Positions 18,038 to 27,996 of a stretch of 64,000 nt of DNA are shown one piece after another. Below the pieces are notes generated by a model that was not told where the DNA came from, did no database searches, and saw only the letters and a list, made by a program, of their open reading frames with translations. The first letter of the stretch is position 1, and each line of letters begins with the position of its first letter. The translations under genes and the position numbers were made by a program. This DNA is from Flavobacterium sp. (GTDB lineage Bacteria; Bacteroidota; Bacteroidia; Flavobacteriales; Flavobacteriaceae), in assembly GCF_024305175.1 (NCBI RefSeq), contig NZ_JAMWYY010000007.1, positions 1 through 64,000 of the forward strand, given 5' to 3'.

Positions 18038-19696
18038 CTACACCAACTCCTTAAAATAAGCTTTCAGTATTTTATCATTATCTTTTGTTGGGGTAAATAC
18101 TTCCAATAACTGCGGTTGCGCTGAATCCTTAAAGAAATTTTGCATAGCCGATGCAAGTTCTTCCTCGCCTTTTGCAGAAGCATAACCAAAGCCGTACATT
18201 CTGGCAAGGTGTTCTCCTGTAAGGGTGTGCTCGGTTTCAAAATAGGTATTGAAGACAGCATTTTCTGAATGGCCAGGCAATATCCTGAAGATACCCCCGC
18301 CCCCATTATTTATGAGTATTATCCTGAAATTCTTAGGTATATAGTTATTCCACAAAGCATTGCTGTCATAAAAAAAGCTGATATCTCCTGTTATCAGCGT
18401 GGTAGGGATTCCGCTTGCCACAGCCGCGCCAACGGCTGTAGAGGTACTGCCATCTATACCACTGGTGCCACGGTTACAAAATACCGCAACCGAAGGCTTA
18501 ATGCTGAATAATTGTGCATAACGTATGGCGGCACTGTTGCTTATCTGGAGATGCGAATTTTCGGGCAGTTGTGGAATGATTATTTGGAAAGCCTTGAAAT
18601 CTGAAAAAGGTATTTTTGCAAGGTATTCATTATGTTTTTGCTGCCTTAAAGCTCTAATATGCTGAAAAGAATTGCTATACTCACTCTGAACAGGGTGTGT
18701 GTTTTGAAGCAGTTCCGATAAAAATACCTCAGGCTCAGCTTCTATGTGCTGAGTTAAAGCGCCATAGGTGTCATAAGCCCTAAGCGGATCGGCATGCCAA
18801 TGCTCTGCAGGCGCATAATTTCGCAGCCATGCCTTAATTCTCTTAGATACTACCATCCCGCCGAAAGTAAGCAGTATTTCAGGCTTCAGCTCATCAAAAT
18901 CGCTTTGGGTGAACGGGGTAATTATAGTATCAATATTATCAATAAAACTTTCGTGGTGAAGGTTGCTTGTAGTTTCGGTCATAACAACTACAGAAGGGTC
19001 TGCCGCCAGCTTTTCAATTACAGAAGCAGGCAAAGTGTCAGGGTCATCTACACCAACTAAAACCAGCTTTTTTTGTGCCGCGTTCCATTTTACAGCAAAT
19101 GGGGTTATATCCGCAGTTAAAGCATCTTCAACAACCGGAATTTCCTGCACAACCGGATTAACAGTCACATCTTCTACCGTTTCATACAGCGGCTCCTCAA
19201 AAGGTGCATTAATGTGTACCGGGCCTTTTTGGGTTATCGCTCTAATCAGCGCTGCATTTATCTTTTTATCATTTTCTTCGCCAGCTTCCTCTGTAAGGTT
19301 TGCACTATACAGTATATGGTTGGCATACACGTTTTCCTGCCGTATGGTTTGCCCGTCGCCAATATCTATTTTATCATGCGGCCTGTCGGCAGAAATTACT
19401 ACAAGCGGTATCTGGCTGTAAAAAGCCTCGGCAACAGCCGGATAATAATTCAGCAGTGCCGAACCGGATGTACATACTAACGCGACAGGCTTTTTTAGCT
19501 GTTGCGCCATACCCAGTGCAAAAAAACCTGCACAACGCTCGTCGGCAATGCTGTAACATTTAAAATGTGAATTATTTGCAAAACCAATAGTAAGCGGTGC
19601 ATTGCGTGAGCCGGGCGATATTACAATATGCTTAACCCCCTGTGCAAGGCATAATTGTATAATGCTTTGCGCCAGGGGTATTTTAGGGTAAATCAT
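18038..19696 (-). CDS. menD: 2-Succinyl-5-enolpyruvyl-6-hydroxy-3-cyclohexene-1-carboxylate synthase
   Basis: 552 aa; VISPGSRNAPLTIGF, VCTSGSALLNYYPAVAEAFYSQIPLVVISADRP, GTSGIDGSTSTAVGAA, LINNGGGGIFRILPG. Confidence 0.95.
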   Translation of the reverse strand: MIYPKIPLAQSIIQLCLAQGVKHIVISPGSRNAPLTIGFANNSHFKCYSIADERCAGFFALGMAQQLKKPVALVCTSGSALLNYYPAVAEAFYSQIPLVVISADRPHDKIDIGDGQTIRQENVYANHILYSANLTEEAGEENDKKINAALIRAITQKGPVHINAPFEEPLYETVEDVTVNPVVQEIPVVEDALTADITPFAVKWNAAQKKLVLVGVDDPDTLPASVIEKLAADPSVVVMTETTSNLHHESFIDNIDTIITPFTQSDFDELKPEILLTFGGMVVSKRIKAWLRNYAPAEHWHADPLRAYDTYGALTQHIEAEPEVFLSELLQNTHPVQSEYSNSFQHIRALRQQKHNEYLAKIPFSDFKAFQIIIPQLPENSHLQISNSAAIRYAQLFSIKPSVAVFCNRGTSGIDGSTSTAVGAAVASGIPTTLITGDISFFYDSNALWNNYIPKNFRIILINNGGGGIFRILPGHSENAVFNTYFETEHTLTGEHLARMYGFGYASAKGEEELASAMQNFFKDSAQPQLLEVFTPTKDNDKILKAYFKELV

Positions 19697-19721
19697 TTCA
19701 GGTACATAATGGTAAAGACAA

Positions 19722-20318
19722 TTAAGCCTTTACCCAGTTTACAATTTCAGGATCGGTTGGCAGGGTGCGTGGGCTAACCACTTTTTCAAGCTCGCCGTTT
19801 TTGTTTATAAGGTACTTCTGGAAGTTCCAATCCACTTCGCTGTCCTGAAGCCCGTTCTGGCTTTTCTGGGTTAGGAATTTATATATCGGCGCCATATCAT
19901 TACCCTTTACCGATATCTTATCCATCATAGGGAAGGTTACACCATAGTTCTGCTCGCAAAAAGCAGCAATTTCCTCATTGGTTCCCGGCTCCTGACCTGC
20001 AAAGTTATTGGCAGGAAAACCTACGATAACAAGCCCTTTGTCATTATACTCTTTATAAAGTGCTTCAAGGTCTTTATATTGTGGAGTAAGTCCGCATTTA
20101 GAAGCTGTGTTAACTATAATAACCTTTTTGCCTTTAAGCGATGCAAAATCAAATTCTTTGCCGTACAGGTCTTTTACCTTAAACTGGTATATAGTTGCTT
20201 TTGCCATTGGTTGTGATGTTTCAGATGATGCTAATGTTTGTTGCACAGTGTCTTTAGCTGTGTCCTTGCAGCCTACTAAAAGTATTATGCTGCAAGCGAG
20301 TAATAGTATGTTTTTCAT
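19722..20318 (-). CDS. Glutathione peroxidase-like protein, predicted lipoprotein
   Basis: Start likely MKNILLLACSIILLVGCKD (lipobox) inside ORF 19722..20354; VNTASKCGLTPQYKDLEALYKEY, FPANNFAGQEPGTNEEI, WNFQKYLINKNGE. Confidence 0.88.
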   Translation of the reverse strand: MKNILLLACSIILLVGCKDTAKDTVQQTLASSETSQPMAKATIYQFKVKDLYGKEFDFASLKGKKVIIVNTASKCGLTPQYKDLEALYKEYNDKGLVIVGFPANNFAGQEPGTNEEIAAFCEQNYGVTFPMMDKISVKGNDMAPIYKFLTQKSQNGLQDSEVDWNFQKYLINKNGELEKVVSPRTLPTDPEIVNWVKA

Positions 20319-20375
20319 CTTTTTATTTTTGGATAAATTTACATATAATTTCAATAAAACCGATATATTTAACCA

Positions 20376-20711
20376 TTGTTAACCTACAGCCCGGCCATGT
20401 ATTTTTTCAGGACTATTTTTACATTTCTAAAAAATCCCGAATACAGGGATCTGCTTTATACTACTGCGGTTATACTGGCTATAGGCACTGTTGCCTACCA
20501 TTTTATAGAAGGCTGGGGTATTATAGATTCGCTTTACTTCTCGGTAGTTACACTTACCACAATAGGTTTTGGCGACCTTTCCCCGAAAACAGATGCAGGC
20601 AAGCTCTTTACCATTGCTTATATAATTATGGGTATAGGCGTGATACTCCATTTTATAAACACACTGCAAAACCATTATAAAGAATCGCAACAGGACAAGC
20701 GCAAAAAATAA
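20376..20711 (+). CDS. Two-TM potassium channel family protein
   Basis: 111 aa; pore loop SVVTLTTIGFGDLSPKT between two hydrophobic helices; start could be the internal Met at 20397. Confidence 0.8.
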   Translation: MLTYSPAMYFFRTIFTFLKNPEYRDLLYTTAVILAIGTVAYHFIEGWGIIDSLYFSVVTLTTIGFGDLSPKTDAGKLFTIAYIIMGIGVILHFINTLQNHYKESQQDKRKK

Positions 20712-20734
20712 AGGCTGCCAAATCTGACAGCCTT
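20711..20734. terminator. Bidirectional terminator between convergent genes
   Basis: AAGGCTG-ccaaatctga-CAGCCTT hairpin. Confidence 0.65.
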
Positions 20735-20742
20735 AGCTTTAT

Positions 20743-23700
20743 TTATTTCCTGAGATATTTCCTGTACTTGAAGAAAGAGAATATCCCCAGTATAATTACG
20801 CCCAACGCCATCCAGAAAAAGTACATTGGCGTGCGTACCTCACCACTTGCATAACTGTGCAACCCTGTAAGATAGAAGTTTACACCAAAGTAGGTCATTA
20901 ATATCGAGGCAAACGCCAGTACACTAAAGAAATTAAATATCCACGAGCCGCGCAGTGCAGGTACAAAACGCATGTGTATAACAAATGCATATACCATAAT
21001 ACTTACCAGCGCCCAGGTTTCTTTAGGGTCCCAGCCCCAGTAGCGGCCCCAGCTTTCGTTAGCCCACTGCCCACCGAGGAAGTTACCAATGGTAAGCATA
21101 ACAAGCCCAACGGTAAGCGCCATTTCATTGATATAGGTAATCTCTTTTATGTTTAAATCTACTTTAGCCTTGTTCTTGTCGTTAACAGAAAGCATGAGCA
21201 ACATTGATACAAGACCGAGTATCATACCGAGTGTAAATGGCCCGTAGCTTGCCACTATTACCGCCACGTGTATCATTAGCCAGTAAGAGTTAAGTACCGG
21301 CACAAGGTTACCAATTTCAGGGTCTGTCCAGTTCCAGTGGGCAACCATAAGCACGATAGAGGTTACAAAGGCAGCCGCAGCAACCGTTAGCTTAGACCTG
21401 TTGCCGAAGGCCAAACCGAAGAACATGGTAGCCCAGCCTACGTAAATAACCGACTCATAAGCGTTACTCCACGGGGCGTGGCCTGATATGTACCAACGTA
21501 CAATTAAGCCTGCGGTATGTAAGGCGAAAAGTAACCCTACAATTATGTGGAACGACTTTATGCCTATTTTCACCCATTTACTGTTATTAAAAATATTTAC
21601 AATAACAAAGAATAACATCAGCAGCCCGGCGTACATATACCAAGAGAAGAGCTTTTTAAAGATATCATATTTGTTATACAATATCTCTGCCTCTACTTTG
21701 TCGTCTTCGGGCATTACCTCAGCGCCATATTTATGCTGGTATTTTTTGAGCCCTTCCAAAAGGCTTTCCGATAATTTGTAATCATTTGTTGCAGTGGCAT
21801 TGGCAAGTGAGGTTAAATAATACGGCAGCACATTTTTAACCGTATCAAGTGCGGTGCCTGTAGGCTCACTGATTTCAAGGTAAGAAACCCATTTATTATT
21901 TTTATCTCCGGGTACAGGGAAAACTTTTAATATCTGGCCGCTAAGCGCTGAATATAAAAGGTTGATGCGCTTATCAATTTCCATAAAATCTTTCTGGAAC
22001 TTGTTAGGAACAGGTTCTCTATACGCTTCATCCAGTAAAGAAGAAAGTTTATAATTACCCTTAGCATCAAAAAAGTCGGCAAGAGCGGCATATTTGGCAT
22101 CTTTTTTTATACCTGCAACACTTCGCAGGCTGTCATTACCGCGACTAAGGTAGATAACAGGCATGTTGTACCAAGCCTGATCAAGCATAGCCATAGAGAG
22201 CAGCACCTGGTCGGCGTTCATGCCCTTGTAAGTATCGCTTTTACTGACCTTTCTTAACAACTCTGATGAAAAGGTGTTTACCGGCTTCATCCTTCCGCCT
22301 GCATCCTGAATTATAACACGCCCAAATTTGGCTGCATGCTCTTCGCTTACCTTATATTTCTGGATAAGTGAGTCAAGCTGTTGCTGTGAGAACTCCTCAT
22401 GTATATGATCCTGTGCAGAAACACCCAGAGTGAAAAACACTAATAATGCAGACATGTAGGCTGCTTTCTTTTCTTTTACTTTTTCAAGTTTACGCTTCAG
22501 GTCACCAAAACGCGTGTTCTTGTCAAACAATATTGCCATAAGCCCGATGTAAAGTAAAAAATAACCTATATAAGATATCCATGTACCCCAAAAATCGTGA
22601 TTAACCGAAAGGATAGTTCCTTTTTCGTCCTGGTCGTATGATGCTTGGAAAAAACGGTAACCCCTGTAGTCGAGCACATGGTTCATATAGATGCGCGCAT
22701 CAAAATTATTATTTTGTTCAGTATCCAGTACGGTTACTTTACTTTCAAACGATTCATAGCTCGATTCGGTTCCCGGATATTTAGTGGCGATAAAGTCGTT
22801 CAGCTTTACGGCAAACGGAAGCTCGTGCACCTTACTACCAAAAAGCAGCGTAAACTCAAGGTCGCCTATTTTAAATGCCTGTGGTATGCCCATTTTTTTG
22901 CTGCCACCTAAAAGTGTCACTTCTTTTTCCTGCCCCTGTGTGCGTACTACTACGGTTAGCGCTGCGTTTTCTTTCGATTTAAAATCGTTATCCGATTCAT
23001 AAGTTATAGCACCTTTAACGGCAGGCTCAGGGAATACAAACTGTGAACCACCTAAATTATAAAGCGAACGCAGCATTAAAGGCTGCACAGAGTCTTTTGC
23101 AACCGTACCCTGAAACTGGTCGGCCATGCGCATAAAGCTGCCTTCAAAAGGGGTGCTTATAGTATAGTTCTCGCCATCGGTAGTAATATTGATAGCTCCC
23201 GGAGTAGGTTTATTAACAGCATAAAGCAGGTTGTGTATGTTCTGCACCTCGCCTTCCTTCAGGTAGTGCTCATGCCTTCCGCCGTCTCCGGCTTCCACCA
23301 TTTTAATATAAAATACACCATTGGGATCTTCCTTTATAACTTCCTTGGCGCCCGTCATGTACTCTTTATACTCTATTTCGAAAGGAATGTTGTTAAACTG
23401 GTCTGAAACAGAAAAATCATTGCTGGCAAGTAAAGGTATCTCTTTAGAGGTCATTATAAGCGGCTCTTCATAAGTACGGCGGCGCATTTCGCCCTCATAC
23501 TCCCCATCTACAAAAACGGTAAGGTAAGCCTTGTCGCTGTAAAACTGGCTTTCGGCAGCACCTTCCCTAATGGGCATCATACCCTCAAAGCTTATATAGC
23601 GTGTTACGGCTGCCCCGAATATGATAAGTATAAAAGAAAGGTGCAGCAGCAGCGTAGCCCATTTCTCGCGTTTATGAAGCTGGTAGCGTTTTATATTGCC

Positions 23701-23886
23701 AAAAAAATTGAGCATAAAAAGCAGCATTATCAGCTCGAACCATTTGGCATTATATATAAATTTACGGGCGGTATCGGTATTATAGGCATCTTCTATAAAT
23801 GTGCCGATGCCCATTGCAGCAGCAAAAATTATAAAAAGGAAAGCCATTAACCGTGTGGAGGAAAAAAATGAAATTATCTTAGGCAT
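20743..23886 (-). CDS. ccsBA: Fused cytochrome c biogenesis protein CcsB(ResB)-CcsA
   Basis: ORF 20743..23919, start likely MPKIISFFSSTRLMAF; ResB-like N-terminus and CcsA-like C-terminus with the WWD-type motif NESWGRYWGWDPKETWALVSIMVYAFVIHMR. Confidence 0.88.
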   Translation of the reverse strand: MPKIISFFSSTRLMAFLFIIFAAAMGIGTFIEDAYNTDTARKFIYNAKWFELIMLLFMLNFFGNIKRYQLHKREKWATLLLHLSFILIIFGAAVTRYISFEGMMPIREGAAESQFYSDKAYLTVFVDGEYEGEMRRRTYEEPLIMTSKEIPLLASNDFSVSDQFNNIPFEIEYKEYMTGAKEVIKEDPNGVFYIKMVEAGDGGRHEHYLKEGEVQNIHNLLYAVNKPTPGAINITTDGENYTISTPFEGSFMRMADQFQGTVAKDSVQPLMLRSLYNLGGSQFVFPEPAVKGAITYESDNDFKSKENAALTVVVRTQGQEKEVTLLGGSKKMGIPQAFKIGDLEFTLLFGSKVHELPFAVKLNDFIATKYPGTESSYESFESKVTVLDTEQNNNFDARIYMNHVLDYRGYRFFQASYDQDEKGTILSVNHDFWGTWISYIGYFLLYIGLMAILFDKNTRFGDLKRKLEKVKEKKAAYMSALLVFFTLGVSAQDHIHEEFSQQQLDSLIQKYKVSEEHAAKFGRVIIQDAGGRMKPVNTFSSELLRKVSKSDTYKGMNADQVLLSMAMLDQAWYNMPVIYLSRGNDSLRSVAGIKKDAKYAALADFFDAKGNYKLSSLLDEAYREPVPNKFQKDFMEIDKRINLLYSALSGQILKVFPVPGDKNNKWVSYLEISEPTGTALDTVKNVLPYYLTSLANATATNDYKLSESLLEGLKKYQHKYGAEVMPEDDKVEAEILYNKYDIFKKLFSWYMYAGLLMLFFVIVNIFNNSKWVKIGIKSFHIIVGLLFALHTAGLIVRWYISGHAPWSNAYESVIYVGWATMFFGLAFGNRSKLTVAAAAFVTSIVLMVAHWNWTDPEIGNLVPVLNSYWLMIHVAVIVASYGPFTLGMILGLVSMLLMLSVNDKNKAKVDLNIKEITYINEMALTVGLVMLTIGNFLGGQWANESWGRYWGWDPKETWALVSIMVYAFVIHMRFVPALRGSWIFNFFSVLAFASILMTYFGVNFYLTGLHSYASGEVRTPMYFFWMALGVIILGIFSFFKYRKYLRK

Positions 23887-24039
23887 GAGTAAAAAATCGA
23901 TGATTATAAATTCCTGCAAAATTACTCAAAACTTCACTTTTTAAGGCTATTTTAAGAATTAAAAATTGATAAAAATGCACTGCCAGCACGTAATGTTTAA
24001 CAAAGCCTAAAAAAGTGATGCATTTAAGCACAGTATTTT

Positions 24040-24068
24040 TTGTTCTGTTTAATTGTAGTGTATATTTG
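24040..24068 (+). promoter_or_regulatory. Candidate Bacteroidota-type promoter (TTG-N18-TATATTTG)
   Basis: TTG at 24040-24042 and TATATTTG at 24061-24068, 20 bp upstream of ATG 24089. Confidence 0.5.
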
Positions 24069-24088
24069 GGTTACAATTTGCTATGTAA

Positions 24089-24691
24089 ATGAGGTTTTCA
24101 CTTAAACTGTTTGTCTTGTTTTTATATGTGCCCTTTGCGCAGGCGCAAACGGTAGCCGAGACTAAAGACGGGCGGCAGGTTATATTAAATAATAACGGCA
24201 CCTGGATTTATGCCGACAGCCTGTGCAATTATTTTACCCACAGTAAAACCTATGCCGACGGCAAAAGCGTTACCTATGCCAATAATTCAATAAAGATTAA
24301 TGGTGAACAGGATAAATCCGGGCTTGAGGTTACGTTGCTTAAAACATCACAATCGGTTGTAATTAACATTGCTATTGTATCTCCTGAAATATGGTGTACT
24401 GATGAGAACACCAAGGCCATAATCGTTTTTACCGATGGTAAGAAAATTGAACTCATAAACATGGGCGGAAAAAACTGCAAAGGGCTTTTTTCTTGTTTTT
24501 TAAGCCCTGTTATGGGTAACAAAAAAGAACTTGAAAGACTAATTGAGAAAAGCATTAAAACCATTGCTATATCATATGCGATTAACAACAGTGAAACCAC
24601 TGAAACCAATACTGTAGAAACCCTTTTAACCAAAGGCGAGGCTTTCCGTATTAAAACCATTATGGAGTGCCTCTCTCAACAAAAACCATAA
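24089..24691 (+). CDS. Secreted hypothetical protein
   Basis: 200-aa ORF with signal peptide [39 protein letters not shown] resembles a DUF3157-type N-terminus. Confidence 0.7.
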   Translation: MRFSLKLFVLFLYVPFAQAQTVAETKDGRQVILNNNGTWIYADSLCNYFTHSKTYADGKSVTYANNSIKINGEQDKSGLEVTLLKTSQSVVINIAIVSPEIWCTDENTKAIIVFTDGKKIELINMGGKNCKGLFSCFLSPVMGNKKELERLIEKSIKTIAISYAINNSETTETNTVETLLTKGEAFRIKTIMECLSQQKP

Positions 24692-24692
24692 T

Positions 24693-26627
24693 ATGAAACT
24701 GAAAACTATTAAATTATTATTTGCTTTTGCCCTTATAGGGCACACGGCTTTTGCGCAGGAAGCAGAGCCCAACAACCAGTCTAAATTTGATGATGTAATG
24801 TACCGCCGCGGCAATGTATACCGTTCGGCATCGGGTGTTCCCGGCCCGCAGTACTGGCAAAACAGCGCCGACTATGTTATTGAAGCCGAACTGGATGACA
24901 AAAACAGCATACTGAAGGGCAGGCTAACCATGACCTACCATAACAACAGCCCTGAAGACCTTAATTTTATATGGATGTATGTAGAGCAGAACCGCTTTAA
25001 AAGCGATTCGCGGGGTACACTTACAACCGCTATGCAATACAGCCGCTATGCAGGCGATACCGATGGCGGTATGGCTATTACAGGATTAAGCGCTAAAACC
25101 ACAGGAAGCCCATCTACTAAATATCTTATTTCAGATACGCGCATGCAGGTATTTTTTAATGAGCCGCTAAAGGCAAAAGGCGGTAAGGCAACCATATCTA
25201 TGAATTTTGAATTTAAGATACCCGAAGAAGGTATGGACAGGATGGGCCAGCTTGAAACTAAAGACGGTATTATCTACTCTATGGCACAATGGTATCCGCG
25301 TGTTGCCGTTTTTGATGATGTTACAGGCTGGAATACTGAACCTTATCTTGGCGCAGGTGAATTTTATCTTGAATATGGAAATTTTGACTATAAGATAACC
25401 GTGCCTTACGATCATATAGTGGTTGGTTCAGGCGAGTTGGTAAATGCAAAAGAAGTATTATCTAAAGAACTACTAAACCGTTGGGAAAAGGCAGCGGGCA
25501 GCGACAAAGCTACTTACTTAATTTCCCCTGAAGAAGTAGGCAACACCAAACTGACAAGGCCGCTGCAAAATGGCAAGGTAACCTGGCATTTTAAAATGAA
25601 CAACAGCCGTGATATTGCCTTTGCAACCTCTAAGGCTTTTATTTGGGATGCAGCAAAAATTAACCTGCCAAGCGGTAAAAAAGCAGTTGCCCAGTCGGTT
25701 TACCCGGCATCTGTGGCGAGCAAGTCGGCATGGGGGCGCTCTACAGAATATACGAAAGCCTCTATAGAACATTACTCACAAAAATGGTTTGAGTATCCTT
25801 ACCCCAGTGCGGTAAACGTAGCCTCTAACGTAGGGGGTATGGAATACCCGGGCGTGTCTTTTTGCAGCGTGAGGAGTTTTGGCGCCGACCTTTGGGATGT
25901 TACCGATCATGAATTCGGGCACAACTGGTTCCCGATGATAGTAGGCTCTAACGAACGTCGTTATGCCTGGATGGATGAAGGATTTAACACGTTTATCAAT
26001 TATTACAGCACGGTAAACTTTAATAATGGCGAATATACATCTGACGTGGCTAAAAGTCTTAACCGTGTGCAGTGGTTTAAATGGAAAAACCGCGAAGGTA
26101 TTGATACGTACCCTGATGTTGCAAAAAGCATGAACCTTGCCTTTACAGCTTATTATAAGCCGGCAACAGGCATGATACTGCTAAGGGAATATATACTGGG
26201 GCACGAACGTTTTGACAATGCTTTTAAAGCCTACATTAAAGCGTGGGCATACAAGCACCCTCAGCCCACAGATTTCTTTAACTGTATGGAAAACGTGGCA
26301 GGAGAAAACCTTAACTGGTTCTGGAGAGGCTGGTTTAAAGGTACCGGCAACATTAACCTGGGCATTACCAACGTTGCCGACAACGCAGGCTATACCACGA
26401 TTACTTTTGCAGATAAGGGAGATGTACCGATGCCGGTGCGCTTTAAAGTTGTTTTTGAAGACAATACATCAGAAACAATTATGCTGCCGGTAGAGATATG
26501 GCACAGGCAGAATGAGTGGGATTATATTATAAGCTCGCCTAAAAAAGTAAAATCTATAGATATAGACCCTGAAAGATTTTTGCCGGATATTGACATGAAA
26601 GACAATTCCTGGATAAGGGAAAACTAA
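24693..26627 (+). CDS. M1 family zinc metallopeptidase, secreted
   Basis: 644 aa; signal peptide; [34 protein letters not shown] (HExxH-x18-E). Confidence 0.92.
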   Translation: MKLKTIKLLFAFALIGHTAFAQEAEPNNQSKFDDVMYRRGNVYRSASGVPGPQYWQNSADYVIEAELDDKNSILKGRLTMTYHNNSPEDLNFIWMYVEQNRFKSDSRGTLTTAMQYSRYAGDTDGGMAITGLSAKTTGSPSTKYLISDTRMQVFFNEPLKAKGGKATISMNFEFKIPEEGMDRMGQLETKDGIIYSMAQWYPRVAVFDDVTGWNTEPYLGAGEFYLEYGNFDYKITVPYDHIVVGSGELVNAKEVLSKELLNRWEKAAGSDKATYLISPEEVGNTKLTRPLQNGKVTWHFKMNNSRDIAFATSKAFIWDAAKINLPSGKKAVAQSVYPASVASKSAWGRSTEYTKASIEHYSQKWFEYPYPSAVNVASNVGGMEYPGVSFCSVRSFGADLWDVTDHEFGHNWFPMIVGSNERRYAWMDEGFNTFINYYSTVNFNNGEYTSDVAKSLNRVQWFKWKNREGIDTYPDVAKSMNLAFTAYYKPATGMILLREYILGHERFDNAFKAYIKAWAYKHPQPTDFFNCMENVAGENLNWFWRGWFKGTGNINLGITNVADNAGYTTITFADKGDVPMPVRFKVVFEDNTSETIMLPVEIWHRQNEWDYIISSPKKVKSIDIDPERFLPDIDMKDNSWIREN

Positions 26628-26687
26628 AATAACAATTGAAACCCGGCACTGTTTTTTAAGCCGGGTTTATTTTTTAATTTAGCAACC

Positions 26688-27452
26688 ATGATAAAAGTAG
26701 CGGTTATAGGCTCGGGCAATGTGGCGCAACACCTCATAAAAGTGTTAGATGCCGCGCCCGGCGTTACGCTGATGCAGGCATTTGCAAGGCAAAAAGAAAG
26801 CCTTTTACATTTACTACCTGAAAGTAAAATAACCGACAGTTATACTGATTTACAGGAAGCTGATGTATATATTATATCGGTTTCAGACGATGCCATTGCA
26901 AAGGTGGACTCTCTCCTGCCGTTTACAGGCAGGCTTGTAGTGCATACATCGGGCAGTGTGGCTATGCAGGAGCTTAACCCTGCCAACAGGCGCGGCGTGT
27001 TTTACCCGCTACAGACATTTTCTAAAAACAAGGAAGTTAATTTTAAAGAAGTGCCACTTTGCCTTGAAAGCGAAAATCCAAATGATTTTGAGCTGCTGCA
27101 AAAGCTGGCAGCATCTGTTTCAGATAATGTATATGCCATAAATTCAGGGCAGCGGCAATCGCTTCATGTGGCAGCAGTGTTTGTCAGTAATTTTGTAAAC
27201 CATATGTACACCATTGGCAGTACTATATGCAATGAGCATAATGTGCCTTTTGATATACTGAAGCCCCTAATTAAAGAAACCGCCGAAAAGGTGCAGCAAC
27301 TGCCGCCTGTACAGGCACAAACAGGCCCTGCAAAAAGAGGCGACAGCACCACTATGCAAAAGCATATAAAATTTTTACAGGACAATAACCTTATAAATAT
27401 TTATAAACTGTTATCTCAATCGATACAACATTATAATGAGCAAAAGCTATAA
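26688..27452 (+). CDS. Rossmann-fold / DUF2520 domain protein
   Basis: 254 aa; IKVAVIGSGNVAQHLIKVL NAD(P) motif, HVAAVFVSNFVNHMYTIGS and GPAKRGDSTTMQKHI motifs. Confidence 0.88.
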   Translation: MIKVAVIGSGNVAQHLIKVLDAAPGVTLMQAFARQKESLLHLLPESKITDSYTDLQEADVYIISVSDDAIAKVDSLLPFTGRLVVHTSGSVAMQELNPANRRGVFYPLQTFSKNKEVNFKEVPLCLESENPNDFELLQKLAASVSDNVYAINSGQRQSLHVAAVFVSNFVNHMYTIGSTICNEHNVPFDILKPLIKETAEKVQQLPPVQAQTGPAKRGDSTTMQKHIKFLQDNNLINIYKLLSQSIQHYNEQKL

Positions 27453-27963
27453 AGAACTGATGAATAACATTACCACATTTATTTTTGATGTGGATGGCGT
27501 TCTTACCGATGGCAGCATACACGTTACCCCAACCGGGGAAATGCTGCGCAATATGAACATACGCGATGGTTATGCCATGAAGGCAGCCGTAGAAAACGGA
27601 TATACCGTATGCATAATATCAGGCGGAAAAAACGAGGGGGTGCGCATAAGGTTACGCAACCTGGGTATTACCGATATATACCTGGGTGTTCCTAACAAGG
27701 TAGAAACCTTTAACGAATTTACCGACATTTATAATATTAAACCCGAACAGGTGTTATATATGGGTGACGATATACCCGATTACTGGGTAATGCAAATGGT
27801 TGGATTACCTACCTGCCCGCAGGATGCCGCCCCCGAAATAAAAGAAATAAGTAAATATGTGTCGCATAGAACCGGGGGTACCGGCTGTGTGCGCGATGTA
27901 ATAGAACAGGTAATGAAAGTGCAGGGCAAATGGATGGAACATTTTAATGCCCGATACGACTAA
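27436..27963 (+). CDS. HAD hydrolase, KdsC-like (KDO-8-phosphate phosphatase family)
   Basis: 175 aa; FIFDVDGVLTDGSIHV, CIISGGKNEGVRIRLRNLGI, YMGDDIPDYWVMQMVGLPTCPQDAAPEIK. Confidence 0.88.
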   Translation: MSKSYKELMNNITTFIFDVDGVLTDGSIHVTPTGEMLRNMNIRDGYAMKAAVENGYTVCIISGGKNEGVRIRLRNLGITDIYLGVPNKVETFNEFTDIYNIKPEQVLYMGDDIPDYWVMQMVGLPTCPQDAAPEIKEISKYVSHRTGGTGCVRDVIEQVMKVQGKWMEHFNARYD

Positions 27964-27996
27964 ACAAGCTAATTTAACAACCTTACTTACGCTCTG

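Noticed and set aside
19374-19559. Cys-rich 61-aa minus-strand ORF (MLQHCRRALCRFFCTGYG...)
   Set aside because: Alternate frame within menD; composition is a by-product of menD codons.
20560-20590. GFG instead of GYG selectivity filter in the small K+ channel as a novelty
   Set aside because: TxGFGD filters are known among K+ channels; not unusual enough to list as a finding.
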